Shown: piece after piece, positions 8,376 to 17,595 of the stretch
Layout of the letters: the number at the start of each line of letters is the position of its first letter
Numbering within the stretch: position 1 is the stretch's first letter
The notes under the pieces: generated by a model
Seen by the model: the letters and a program-made list of their open reading frames with translations, nothing else
Databases searched by the model: none
Told to the model about the DNA's origin: nothing
DNA from: Desulfobulbaceae bacterium UBA2262
GTDB lineage: Bacteria > Desulfobacterota > Desulfobulbia > Desulfobulbales > Desulfurivibrionaceae
Reading direction: 5' to 3'
Assembly (NCBI GenBank): GCA_002347185.1
Contig: DDXK01000049.1
Span: 1-49,613 of the forward strand
DNA: 49,613 nucleotides
Program-made: the position numbers and the translations under genes

Positions 8376-8499
8376 GATGGATCACCTCGTGTAATAACGC
8401 CCACGGGAAATCCGTGAGCTTTGAGGCGATCCTATAAAATGATAGTTGGTTTGTGGCCGAATCGGCTTTCTGAAACCCTAATCGGTTTTACGGGCATTT

Positions 8500-9720
8500 C
8501 TAAAAATCGTCTTGACTGAGTGTTGCTCCCTCTCTCAGCCATTTTCTCACCGTATCAGCACTGATTGACATATCTGCTTTTGATACGGCAGCGATGATGT
8601 CCTGCGTCACCGGACTTTTTTTATCGTTAGGATCGTACCCGTAGCAATCGACCGCCATGGCGAAAACCATCTTGATAAGGCTCTTTCTTTCAGAGGGGGT
8701 CAAGGTGTTTGATGACCTGGCCCCTGCGTGTTCTTCGTTGACCCGTTCATGCAAGGTAAGCAGCGCGCTTGTTCGAACTACCAGTACGCTGTCATCCGGT
8801 AAACCTCCAGCAGGATAATAGTAGTCCGAGTGATTTATTGGTTTGTTAAGGTTTTGTTTGCGCTGTTCGAGGAGCTTTTTCGCTTCTGCTGCGTCGATTT
8901 CGTTATTTGATATTTTCTTTTTGAGAGTTTCAGCATACCAGTCAAGGCTCTTTTTGATCCAATCTTCACCATATTGATTTTCGAGAAATTCTTTATCTAA
9001 TTTCTCCTGAAGCGCCCACACTTGACCGTCTTGCGTTTCCACAAATGTTCCATCCATGCTAGTTAGTGTTACATCCGGCCCATCAGTGAGCTGTTGATAT
9101 TTGTATTCAATGTCGATCCGCTCACCCCCCAACAGCGGTAAATCCCACACCCCTTCTATGGATCGAAGGCCCTCCTGGAAGTATGTGGTACTGGGAGGGA
9201 CTTTGCCCTCAAATCTTTCCGATTTATTTTTATGGATTTCTATGGCCATTTCAACCACGGAGGTGAGGAGGGCCGTTTGCTGCTCTGAGGAAAAATCGCC
9301 GAGAAAATCTATTTTTAAGTTTTTCAATTTTGATTTGTCCCATTCATCGAGGCCGTTTAGCTCAGATGGCTTGCCAGTGTAATATACAAAATCATATCCA
9401 GGGATATGGAAAGCAACTGTATTTTTAGGCCCAATTATGGCTTCCAAATTCTCCCAAGAGCATTTACTTCTGAAATCCTTTTCCCATTCGTTGAAAGGGC
9501 GGAAGCGACCGCCACGTTTAGCCTTTGCATGATTCACGAAATTGACAGACAGCTTCAAATGCCCATCAAGAGCCAGCCGCAACACATCGGCTTCGCTTAC
9601 CGCCTCGCCGAACAGGTTCGAAAGATGTCGTGCCGCTTCCGGAACGGTCAGCCATTCCTTCAGCTTGAACAGCTTGCTTTTGTATTCTGGTTGCACTTTG
9701 CTTTTTTCTCCATTGCCCAC
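8500..9720 (-). CDS. Hypothetical island protein with terminal HTH-like segments
   Basis: About 406 residues. A GTG at 9720 is chosen as start because AAGGAGGG lies eight bases upstream; longer in-frame extensions have no such signal. Near the N-terminus, EWLTVPEAARHLSNLFGEAVSEADVLRLAL looks like a helix-turn-helix. The C-terminal 55 residues (IIAAVSKADMSISADTVRKWLREGA) look like a second one. The middle is rich in Asp, Glu and Lys with no motif I recognise. Codon use and base composition are AT-richer than neighbours, consistent with transfer. It is divergent from hsdM and may regulate island genes; function unknown. Confidence 0.65.
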   Translation of the reverse strand: MGNGEKSKVQPEYKSKLFKLKEWLTVPEAARHLSNLFGEAVSEADVLRLALDGHLKLSVNFVNHAKAKRGGRFRPFNEWEKDFRSKCSWENLEAIIGPKNTVAFHIPGYDFVYYTGKPSELNGLDEWDKSKLKNLKIDFLGDFSSEQQTALLTSVVEMAIEIHKNKSERFEGKVPPSTTYFQEGLRSIEGVWDLPLLGGERIDIEYKYQQLTDGPDVTLTSMDGTFVETQDGQVWALQEKLDKEFLENQYGEDWIKKSLDWYAETLKKKISNNEIDAAEAKKLLEQRKQNLNKPINHSDYYYPAGGLPDDSVLVVRTSALLTLHERVNEEHAGARSSNTLTPSERKSLIKMVFAMAVDCYGYDPNDKKSPVTQDIIAAVSKADMSISADTVRKWLREGATLSQDDF

Positions 9721-9779
9721 AAAATTACCCTCCTTGCAGCAATCCAAACCAGGCCCAAATCGTGGCGCTTTCAATTTGT

Positions 9780-9808
9780 TTGGATTCTGCTGGACATTAC
9801 AGTACATT
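9780..9808 (+). promoter_or_regulatory. Candidate sigma-70 promoter for hsdMSR
   Basis: TTGGAT and TACATT are separated by 17 bp, with the hsdM ATG 35 bp downstream. It lies in the 122-bp divergent gap between the hypothetical gene and hsdM. Confidence 0.4.
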
Positions 9809-9842
9809 ATCGCAACTTGCCGTTACAATTTACGGAGAAAAT

Positions 9843-12026
9843 ATGAATCTGACCGAACTTCTCACCACGCTCGAAGCGCCCATCGTGGTGCGACCCACCC
9901 GCCGCATGACCCAGGGCGAGCTGGAGAGCTATCTCGACAAGGCCGCCGACATCCTGCGCGGCAACGCCGACCATTCCGAGTTTCGCGGTTATGTGTTCGC
10001 CCTGCTGTTCTATAAGCGCATCAACGACTGCTATGAGGAAGAGGTCCGCACCCAGGCCGATACCCTGATCAAGGCGGGCGTGCCGCAGGAGCAGGCGCTG
10101 CAACTGGCCCGCGACCCGCAGAACCATCATTTCATCGTCCCCGAGGCGGCGGATTGGGCCAAGGTCGCCCGCACCGCCAAGGGCCAACTCGGCCAGGCGC
10201 TCAACGATGCCATGCTCGCCATCGAGCGGGCCAACGCCCACCGGCAGAACAATTTCGACGGCATCCTCACCGGCAAGATCGACTTCAACAAGCAGGACGA
10301 GCTGCCCCGCGACAAGCTGGTCAACCTGATCAACCACTTCGGCAGTCAGACCTTCGACCGCGCCCACGTCTCCGACGATCTGTTCGGCAACGCCTACGAG
10401 TACCTGATCCGCAACTTCGCCAGCAAGGCGGGCAAGTCCAGCGGCGAGTTCTACACCCCGGCCGAGGTGGGCTTTCTCATGTCCGAGATGCTGGCGCCCA
10501 AGGCGGGCATGAGCATTTGCGACTGGGCCAGCGGTTCCGGCGGCCTCTTGCTCCAGTGCATCCGTTATGTGAAGAAGCACGGCGGCGACGTGCGCCAGCT
10601 CTTCCTGCACGGCCAGGAGTCCAACGTCGCCACCTACAATATCTCGCGCATCAACATGATCCTGCACGGAGTGCCGGTGTGGGAGCATAAACAGGGCGAT
10701 TCCCTGCGCGACCCGCGCCACCTGACCGCCGCCAACCGCCTGAAAACCTTTGACCGCATCATCATGAATCCCCCCTTCTCGCTGGAGGACTGGGGGCACG
10801 ACACGGTGGCCAGCGGCGACAAGTTCGGCCGTCTCTCCTTCGGCATGCCGCCCGCCTCCAATGGCGACTGGGCCTGGCTGCAGCAGATCGCCAAGTCACT
10901 GAAGGATCTCGACCCGGAAACCGGCGAATCCGGCAAGGGGATGGTGGTCATGTCCCAGGGGGTGCTGTTTCGCGGCCAGCCGGAACAGACCGAAGAAGAG
11001 GACGGCCAGAACCAGAAGGCCGATGCCGAATACGTGATCCGGCGCGGCTTCGTGGAGGCGGATCTGATCGAGTGCATTGTGGTGCTCCCCTCCAAGCTCT
11101 TTTACGGCAACGGCGTGCCCGCCTGCCTGCTGCTCTTGAACAAGAACAAGCCGGAGGCGCGCAAGGGCAAGACCCTGATGATCTGGAACTCGCGCCACTT
11201 CCAGAAGGCCAACCCGCAGAACCTGCTGCGGCCCTCGGACCTGATGCGCATCCTGGTGCCCTGGCGCGCCTTTGGCGACCTGGAACAGGCCAAGACCCTG
11301 GTGGACAGCCACGCCGCGCAACTGATCCGCGAGGTGGAGGCGAACCGCGACCAGCGCCTGGCCGACATCGAGGACGCCTTCGGCCCGGTGCTCGCGCCGC
11401 TGGCCAGGCTGATGGCCGAACAGGCCGAACTCGACGCGCTGGATCTCAAGGTCGCCGCCGTCAACGACGCCATCGCCCCCGAACACAAATGGTTCGGCCC
11501 GCTCGCCCCGCTCAAGGCCGAAGTGGAACGGATGCAGGCTGAGATCGACGCCGCCGGGCGCGGCGACAAGGCGGCGCTCAAGGCCAGGCTCGCCAAGCCC
11601 AAGAAGCAATTCGATGACGCCCGCAAGCTGCTGATCGCCGCCATCAAGGCGCACCTCAAGCAGTTGAACAAGGCGATCAAGGAGCTGAACAAACTGCAGG
11701 AAGAGCGCGACAGCCGCGAGCAGGAGATCCGCCTTGCCGCCGAGCGCGAGATCGCCCACCTGAACGAGGCGGCCGACGACCTGCGCCGCATCTGCAACGA
11801 CCCCGACGAGGCGCGGCGCTACTTCGCTCTGGTGGACAAGGCCGAGATCGAGGAGAACGAATTCAATCTCAACCTGCCGCGCTATGTGGATACCTTTGAG
11901 CCGGAGGCGGTGGTGCCTTTGCCGGACGCGGTGGGGAATCTGCGTAAGGCGGAACAGGCCAGCAGTGAAACCAAAACCAGGCTCGATGAAATACTGCAAA
12001 CCCTGAACATCGAAGGTGTTGCATGA
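9843..12026 (+). CDS. hsdM: Type I restriction-modification DNA methyltransferase subunit
   Basis: 727 residues from ATG 9843 (ACGGAG upstream); longer frames add non-family sequence. HsdM_N occupies about 20-170, followed by the N6-adenine methyltransferase fold. GEFYTPAEV is at 201-209, the SAM-binding motif I reads DWASGSGG (227-234; Trp-Ala-Ser replaces the commoner Pro-Ala-Cys), and the catalytic motif is NPPF (309-312). Residues 520-660 are rich in Ala, Lys and Glu and should form coiled coils, an extension beyond the shortest HsdM proteins. It methylates adenines in the target defined by HsdS, forming M2S. Overlaps hsdS by ATGA. Confidence 0.95.
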   Translation: MNLTELLTTLEAPIVVRPTRRMTQGELESYLDKAADILRGNADHSEFRGYVFALLFYKRINDCYEEEVRTQADTLIKAGVPQEQALQLARDPQNHHFIVPEAADWAKVARTAKGQLGQALNDAMLAIERANAHRQNNFDGILTGKIDFNKQDELPRDKLVNLINHFGSQTFDRAHVSDDLFGNAYEYLIRNFASKAGKSSGEFYTPAEVGFLMSEMLAPKAGMSICDWASGSGGLLLQCIRYVKKHGGDVRQLFLHGQESNVATYNISRINMILHGVPVWEHKQGDSLRDPRHLTAANRLKTFDRIIMNPPFSLEDWGHDTVASGDKFGRLSFGMPPASNGDWAWLQQIAKSLKDLDPETGESGKGMVVMSQGVLFRGQPEQTEEEDGQNQKADAEYVIRRGFVEADLIECIVVLPSKLFYGNGVPACLLLLNKNKPEARKGKTLMIWNSRHFQKANPQNLLRPSDLMRILVPWRAFGDLEQAKTLVDSHAAQLIREVEANRDQRLADIEDAFGPVLAPLARLMAEQAELDALDLKVAAVNDAIAPEHKWFGPLAPLKAEVERMQAEIDAAGRGDKAALKARLAKPKKQFDDARKLLIAAIKAHLKQLNKAIKELNKLQEERDSREQEIRLAAEREIAHLNEAADDLRRICNDPDEARRYFALVDKAEIEENEFNLNLPRYVDTFEPEAVVPLPDAVGNLRKAEQASSETKTRLDEILQTLNIEGVA

Positions 12027-13345
12027 CGACGCCTCGAAAGGAAGTCATTTACAAGCTGCCTTTGACGCAGTTCCCAGAAGACTGCGATTGGCCTGTTCAG
12101 TCGCTTGCCACTACGGCGAATGTTCTCGGTGGTGGCACACCCGACACTGGCGTTGCTGAGTATTGGGAGCCCGCTGAAATTCCATGGGCGACACCGACCG
12201 ACATTACCGGCACGGATGGAAACGAGATCATCGGCACTGAAAGGAGCATCTCCACCGCAGGGCTCAAGCATTCGACGCTGGTTCCCGAAAACTCAGTCTT
12301 GATGACAAGCCGAGCCACTATCGGGGCGGCAAAAATCAATCGTGTACCGATGGCAATCAATCAGGGATTTGCCGCCTTCGTTCCCAAGCCTGGTTATTCG
12401 TCCGAATACCTCTTTCATCTGATTGAAGTCCTCAAGCCCACCTTGGTCCGTTTGGGGGCAGGTACGACCTTTCTTGAAACTTCGCGCAGGGAGATCAAGA
12501 AGGTACTCGCACGAATCCCAGAAGAAGACGAACAACGCCGCATTGCCGCCGTGCTGAAGCTGGCCGACGATGCCATCGCCAAGGCCAAGGCCGAGCTGAC
12601 GGCGACGCGGGAGTTGAAGCGGTCGCTGATGACACAGGTATTTGAGAACGGCCTTACGCCTTCCGTCAATAAGAAGCCTTACAAAATCCACCGATGCTAC
12701 ACGGCATCCATACCGGCACATTGGGGGACAGAGGGTTTAGGTAAAAGCCTTGTGCTTGTCGAGTATGGCACCAACGCGGCATCAAACGATTACCAGTCTG
12801 GTTATCCGGTAATAGCAATTCCTCAAGTCGTCGCACCACACCTGAGCTTAACCGATGTGCCTTTTGCCGAAGTCAGCGAAACGGAAGCTGCCGCTCTTCG
12901 TCTGCGTGCTTATGATGTATTGCTAATACGTACCAATGGAAATCCTGAATACATCGGCAAATCGACGATTGTTTCAGAAGAAGTCGGTGCCATTCATACC
13001 ATTTTCGCCTCATATTTGATTCGGGTTAGAACAGATAAAGAAAAGCTCCTCGGGGCATATCTCAATTACTTCCTGGCTTCGCCATTAGGAAGAAGGCAAG
13101 CCGGGGCCGTTGCAAATACATCCGCAGGCAATAACAACATCGGTGCCCGTGCAATTAAACAGTTCAAATTGCCGCGACCACCAGTGTCTGAGCAAGAGCA
13201 GATTGTTGACCTGCTCAATGGGGTAGAGGCACAGATAAACGCGTTGGCTGGCAAAGTCGAAGCACTCCAGCAAGTCAAAAAATCCCTGCTGCAAAACCTG
13301 CTCACCGGCAAAATCCGTATCCCCGAGGGGGCCATCCATGGATGA
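12023..13345 (+). CDS. hsdS: Type I restriction-modification specificity subunit
   Basis: 440 residues with the usual tandem architecture. TRD1 lies at about 20-165 and is followed by a helical spacer (DEQRRIAAVLKLADDAIAKA). TRD2 lies at about 225-390 and is followed by a matching spacer (SEQEQIVDLLNGVEAQINAL). The paired halves recognise the two parts of a bipartite DNA target. Target sequence cannot be predicted. The ATG overlaps the hsdM stop (ATGA), and the 3' end overlaps hsdR by 8 bp, so the three are translationally coupled. Confidence 0.93.
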   Translation: MTTPRKEVIYKLPLTQFPEDCDWPVQSLATTANVLGGGTPDTGVAEYWEPAEIPWATPTDITGTDGNEIIGTERSISTAGLKHSTLVPENSVLMTSRATIGAAKINRVPMAINQGFAAFVPKPGYSSEYLFHLIEVLKPTLVRLGAGTTFLETSRREIKKVLARIPEEDEQRRIAAVLKLADDAIAKAKAELTATRELKRSLMTQVFENGLTPSVNKKPYKIHRCYTASIPAHWGTEGLGKSLVLVEYGTNAASNDYQSGYPVIAIPQVVAPHLSLTDVPFAEVSETEAAALRLRAYDVLLIRTNGNPEYIGKSTIVSEEVGAIHTIFASYLIRVRTDKEKLLGAYLNYFLASPLGRRQAGAVANTSAGNNNIGARAIKQFKLPRPPVSEQEQIVDLLNGVEAQINALAGKVEALQQVKKSLLQNLLTGKIRIPEGAIHG

Positions 13346-16300
13346 AGTACCCACAACCGCGCCGCCCAGGGTGGCCCGCCTGTTCAACGAGGAAACCACT
13401 GTCGAACGGGAGATCATCGAACATCTGCAAACCCCAGCGCTGGGCTGGGCCTACCGCAACCGCGAGCAGGTGACAGCGCTGCGCCAGGACGACGACCGCG
13501 AGGTTTTGCTTCTCCCTGTGCTGGAGGAAAAGCTCAAGGAACTCAACCCGGACATTCTTACCGATGAGGCGCGGGTGAAGGCCATCATCACCAAGCTGCG
13601 CGGCTGCCGGGACAATCAGCAGTGGCTTGCCTGGCTGCAATACGGCGTAAATTACCAGTTTGATCCCGCCGAGACAGCAAAGGACGTGCGACTGATCGCC
13701 TATGATGATCTGTTGCTGAACGACTGGTGTGTCACCAACCAGTTTCCGGTGGAAGGCAACTCCCCCCGGCGACCGGATATTGTGCTCTTGATTAACGGCA
13801 TTCCGGTGGTGGTGATCGAGGCCAAGACCGCCAGCCGCAGCAAGCCCGATTGGCGCGAAGGGGCCAAGCAGCTCGGCATGTACGCGCAAGAGATCGACCA
13901 GCTCTTTTACACCAACGCCTATGGGGTGGGGGTGAACGAAACCCGCATGATGTACGGAGTGCCGGGGCGGCGTTTGCAGTTCTGGCTGCAATGGCGCGAC
14001 CCCTGGCCGCACAGCATCGACGAGTTCGACGAGATGAAGGTCTCGCTCTACGGCCTGTTCGACCGGGCCAACATGCTCGACTTCATCCGCCACTTCATCG
14101 TCTTCGTCACCAAGGACGGAAAGACCGACAAGGTGGTAGTGCGCTACCAGCAATATCTGGCGGTGAAGGACATCCTCGACCGCGCCACCGATCTGGCACT
14201 GGCTCCGGAGAAACGGCGGGGCCTGATCTGGCACACCCAAGGCTCGGGCAAGACGCTGACCATGATCTACGCTGCCCGCAGCCTGTGGGAAGACCCGAAG
14301 CTGAACCAGCCAACCGTGATCCTGCTGGTGGACCGGGAGCAGTTGGGAAGCCAGATGGACCGTGAGCTGATGGCCACCGGCACCGAAAACGTGCATGTGG
14401 CGGCGAGCAAAAAAGACTTGGAGGCGAAGCTGGCGGGCGACTATCGCGGGGTGATCCTCACCACCGTGCATCTGTTTGATGGGATGCCCCAGCACATCAC
14501 CAAGCAGCGCCAGAACGTCATCGTCATGGCCGACGAGGCGCATCGCACCCAGGAGCGGGAGCTGGGCACCTACATGCGGTCGGCGGTGGAAGGAGCCTCT
14601 CTGTTTGGCTTTACCGGCACCCCCATCGAGAAGGACGACCACAATACCCCAGTGGCCTGGGGCCAGGTGAAGGACGACGGCACCATCGAGCGTTACATGG
14701 GCCGTCCATATACTGTCACCGACGCCCTGCGCGACGGCGTGGTCAAGCCGATCCACTGGCAGCCGCGCAAGACCGATTGGCAGCTCTACGGGGCCAAGCT
14801 CGATCTGGCTTTTAAGCGGGAGTTCGGGCACCTGCCCGAGGCGGAGCAAAACAAGCTGGTGAGCCAGTCTTCCACCCTGGATGTGCTGCTGAAACTGCCC
14901 AAGCGCATCGAGCAGATCACCGACGACGCGGTGGCGCACTTTGGCGAGCATGTGCGCCCCAACGGATTCAAGGCGATGCTGGTGTGCAAGGACAAGGAGA
15001 CGGTGCGGCTCTACACCGAGGCCCTGCGGGCGCGGCTGGGGGATGAGGCGGTGATGGCGGTGATCTCCGAAGCGCCCAAGGACGACCCGGACGCGGTGAA
15101 GGCGCTCTATCTCGGCGAGGCCAGGCGCAAGAAACTGCTCAACGAGTTCCTGATTCCAGCCCAGTCGGAACTGCCGGAACATCAGGACAAGGAACTGCGC
15201 AAGGTGGAGCTGCTGGTGGTCTGCGACATGCTGCTGACCGGTTTCGACGCCCCCATCCTGCAGGCGCTCTATCTCGACAAGAGCCTGCGCGACCACACCC
15301 TGCTGCAAACCATCGCCCGAGTGAACCGTCCCTACAACGAGCTGAAGGGGCACGGTCTGGTGCTCGACTACTACGGCATCTTCGACCACCTGAACGAGGC
15401 GCTCAACTACCGGCCCGAGGAGCTGGGCGACATCGCCTTTCCCTTCGAGCGCATCCGCGAACACTTTCGCCGCCAGTTCGACACCCTGTGGGCGCTCTTC
15501 CCCGAGGAGACGGTGCCGCGCGACGGTTCTCACTCGGCCTTTATCGCCGCCATGAAGATCCTGCGTGACGAGGAGGGGGCGGAAAAGAGCTTCGATACCG
15601 GCTACCGCAACCTGCGCGTGCTCTACGAGGCGCTGCAGCCGGACGAACAGCTGCGCGACTATGTGCGCCCCTATGCCTGGCTGACCAAGCTCTACATGCT
15701 CTACCGCAAGAAGTTCTATCCCGATGCTGCTCTGGAGGCGACGGAAGAGGACGCCGCCCGCACCAAAGAGCTGATCCGCCAGCATATCGACGTGGAGGAG
15801 CTGGAAAAGGCGTTCCCCACCTATGTGCTGGACGAGCATTTTCTCACCAAGCTCAAGGACAAGAAGCCCGACGCCAAGGCGCTGGACATCGAGGCGATGC
15901 TTACTGCCGAGTTGCGCATCAGGCTGGATCAGGATGAAACCTTCCGGCCGCTGTCGGAGAAGCTGCAACGCATCATCGACGAAAAGCGGGCCGGGACGCT
16001 CGCGGGCATCGCGCTGATCGAGGAGCTAGAATCGCTTACCGAGGCGGTGCGCTCCGCCGTGGAGGAGGCCAAACGCCCCATCGGTCAGCAACTGGCGCTC
16101 AAGATCAAGGCCCGCAACGTTGCCCTGACCGAGGCCCAGGCCGCCGAGGTGGCCGCCGCCATTCTCGACGAGGCGGACAAACACTGCTTCCCCGGCTGGT
16201 GGAACTCCACTTCGGTGGACCCGGAACTTTCCAAGGCCCTGCTCCTGCTGGTCGCCGGGCGTTTCTCCGCGCTGGGGCTGCTGGCGGGCGACGCCATGGA

Positions 16301-16367
16301 GTTCATCGGCCAACTGGTGCAGGTGCTCAAACGCAAGCATTACAAACCGGGAAGCAAGGACGCCTAA
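13338..16367 (+). CDS. hsdR: Type I restriction endonuclease subunit R
   Basis: 1009 residues, full length. The N-terminal nuclease carries the PD-(D/E)xK site: Asp147 (RPDIVL) and Glu161-Ala-Lys163 (VIEAKT). The SF2 translocase follows with Walker A TQGSGKT (300-306), DEAHR (399-403) and the later motif FTGTPIE. TGFDAP and QTIARVNRP mark motifs V and VI. The C-terminal region should bind the M2S core. All catalytic motifs look intact, so the system should restrict unmodified DNA. No stop or frameshift was found in hsdMSR. Confidence 0.95.
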   Translation: MDEVPTTAPPRVARLFNEETTVEREIIEHLQTPALGWAYRNREQVTALRQDDDREVLLLPVLEEKLKELNPDILTDEARVKAIITKLRGCRDNQQWLAWLQYGVNYQFDPAETAKDVRLIAYDDLLLNDWCVTNQFPVEGNSPRRPDIVLLINGIPVVVIEAKTASRSKPDWREGAKQLGMYAQEIDQLFYTNAYGVGVNETRMMYGVPGRRLQFWLQWRDPWPHSIDEFDEMKVSLYGLFDRANMLDFIRHFIVFVTKDGKTDKVVVRYQQYLAVKDILDRATDLALAPEKRRGLIWHTQGSGKTLTMIYAARSLWEDPKLNQPTVILLVDREQLGSQMDRELMATGTENVHVAASKKDLEAKLAGDYRGVILTTVHLFDGMPQHITKQRQNVIVMADEAHRTQERELGTYMRSAVEGASLFGFTGTPIEKDDHNTPVAWGQVKDDGTIERYMGRPYTVTDALRDGVVKPIHWQPRKTDWQLYGAKLDLAFKREFGHLPEAEQNKLVSQSSTLDVLLKLPKRIEQITDDAVAHFGEHVRPNGFKAMLVCKDKETVRLYTEALRARLGDEAVMAVISEAPKDDPDAVKALYLGEARRKKLLNEFLIPAQSELPEHQDKELRKVELLVVCDMLLTGFDAPILQALYLDKSLRDHTLLQTIARVNRPYNELKGHGLVLDYYGIFDHLNEALNYRPEELGDIAFPFERIREHFRRQFDTLWALFPEETVPRDGSHSAFIAAMKILRDEEGAEKSFDTGYRNLRVLYEALQPDEQLRDYVRPYAWLTKLYMLYRKKFYPDAALEATEEDAARTKELIRQHIDVEELEKAFPTYVLDEHFLTKLKDKKPDAKALDIEAMLTAELRIRLDQDETFRPLSEKLQRIIDEKRAGTLAGIALIEELESLTEAVRSAVEEAKRPIGQQLALKIKARNVALTEAQAAEVAAAILDEADKHCFPGWWNSTSVDPELSKALLLLVAGRFSALGLLAGDAMEFIGQLVQVLKRKHYKPGSKDA

Positions 16368-17135
16368 ATGAGCCTAAATGCCCACATCGACCTGCCGGAC
16401 GGGCGGCAACTCGACTACGAGATCCGCTCCTCAGCCAAGGCCCGCAGCCTGCGTTTAAAGATGACGGCACGGGATGGGCTGACGGTGATCGCGCCCAAGG
16501 GGCTCGACGAGCGGCAGGTGGTTGAGCTGGTGAGCGGCAAGCGGGATTGGATCGCGGCAAAACTCGGCCAGTTCGAGGAGGTGCGGCACCTGCTGGTCGA
16601 TAAAGTATCCTCCCGGCCAGAGGCCTTTGACCTGCCCGCGCTGGCGGAAAGCTGGCGGGTGGAATACCGGACCACCAAGGGCAAGACCGTCGGGGCGCGC
16701 ACCGATCAACAGGGCCGCATCCAGGTCTATGGCATGGTAGCGGACGATGAACGCTGCAAGGCCGCCCTGCGCCGCTGGCTGGCCCGGCGCGCCAAGGAAA
16801 CATTGACACCGTGGCTGGAGTCGCTGGCTGCCGAGAGTGGTTTGCGTTTCAGCCGGGCCATCATCAAGAACCAGCGCACCCGCTGGGGCAGCTGTTCGGC
16901 CGATGGTGTGATCAGCCTGAACGCCAAACTGCTGTTTCTGCCGCCTAAACTGGTGCGCTATGTGTTGATGCACGAACTGTGTCACACCCTGGAGCGCAAC
17001 CACACCAGCCGTTTCTGGACCCACTTACGCCAGTTCGAACCGCAAACCGACCTGCTGCACGGCCAGATGCGGGACGCCTGGAAGCAGGTGCCGGTATGGG
17101 CGCACCCGGTTCAGGCTGGCAGGGAGGGTGTTTGA
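16368..17135 (+). CDS. YgjP/SprT-like zinc metallopeptidase (DUF45)
   Basis: 255 residues starting directly after the hsdR stop. The C-terminal half has the DUF45 signature: RTRWGSCS (171-178), HELCH (202-206) and a third ligand His212 in RNHTSRFW, a gluzincin-like zinc site. The N-terminal half (residues 10-60) has the usual DUF45 N-terminal strand pattern (RSLRLKMTARDGLTVIAPK). This family is often encoded just after type I hsdR genes, suggesting a link to control or turnover of the restriction complex; substrate unknown. Confidence 0.85.
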   Translation: MSLNAHIDLPDGRQLDYEIRSSAKARSLRLKMTARDGLTVIAPKGLDERQVVELVSGKRDWIAAKLGQFEEVRHLLVDKVSSRPEAFDLPALAESWRVEYRTTKGKTVGARTDQQGRIQVYGMVADDERCKAALRRWLARRAKETLTPWLESLAAESGLRFSRAIIKNQRTRWGSCSADGVISLNAKLLFLPPKLVRYVLMHELCHTLERNHTSRFWTHLRQFEPQTDLLHGQMRDAWKQVPVWAHPVQAGREGV

Positions 17136-17136
17136 A

Positions 17137-17586
17137 ATGAATCCTTGTTCGCAACCAGCCCCAACCATCGCCGCTATCTACGGCTTCGACCGACGGAGCG
17201 ACCTCAAGCGTCCTCTGTTCGCCTGCGGGGTCTCGGCCGGTTTTCCGTCCCCTGCCGAGGACTACATAGAGGGAAAGCTCGACCTCAACGAACTGATGGT
17301 GGCCAACCCGGCAGCCACCTTTTTTGTCCGGGTGGCCGGCGACTCGATGATCGGCGCCGGCATCCATCACCACGACATCCTGGTGGTGGACCGTTCCCTT
17401 GCTCCGGCTCCCGGCCGGGTGGTGATCGCGGTGGTTGACGGGGAGTTGACCGTCAAGCGCTTGGTGAGCCAGGACGGCCAGCTCCGTCTTCGGGCCGAAA
17501 ACCCCGACTATCCCGACATCCTCCCCACCGAAGATTCCGAATGGGAAATCTGGGGCGTGGTCAGCTTCGTCATTCATTCCCTGTAA
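17137..17586 (+). CDS. umuD: UmuD-type SOS peptidase, polymerase V subunit
   Basis: 149 residues from ATG 17137, chosen because AGGGAGG (17121-17127) lies nine bases upstream; the in-frame GTG at 17128 touches that site and is too close. LexA/UmuD S24 fold: cleavage site Cys30-Gly31 (FACGVSAGFPSPAEDY), nucleophile Ser70 (GDSM) and general base Lys107 (LTVKRL). RecA-stimulated self-cleavage would give UmuD', the partner of UmuC. Overlap-distance spacing to the preceding peptidase gene suggests read-through from hsd. I did not find a clear LexA box. Confidence 0.93.
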   Translation: MNPCSQPAPTIAAIYGFDRRSDLKRPLFACGVSAGFPSPAEDYIEGKLDLNELMVANPAATFFVRVAGDSMIGAGIHHHDILVVDRSLAPAPGRVVIAVVDGELTVKRLVSQDGQLRLRAENPDYPDILPTEDSEWEIWGVVSFVIHSL

Positions 17587-17595
17587 GCCTGCCCG

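Noticed and set aside
13302..15968. 888-codon minus-strand frame
   Set aside because: Shadow of hsdR, rich in His, Gln, Leu and Val without domain signatures.
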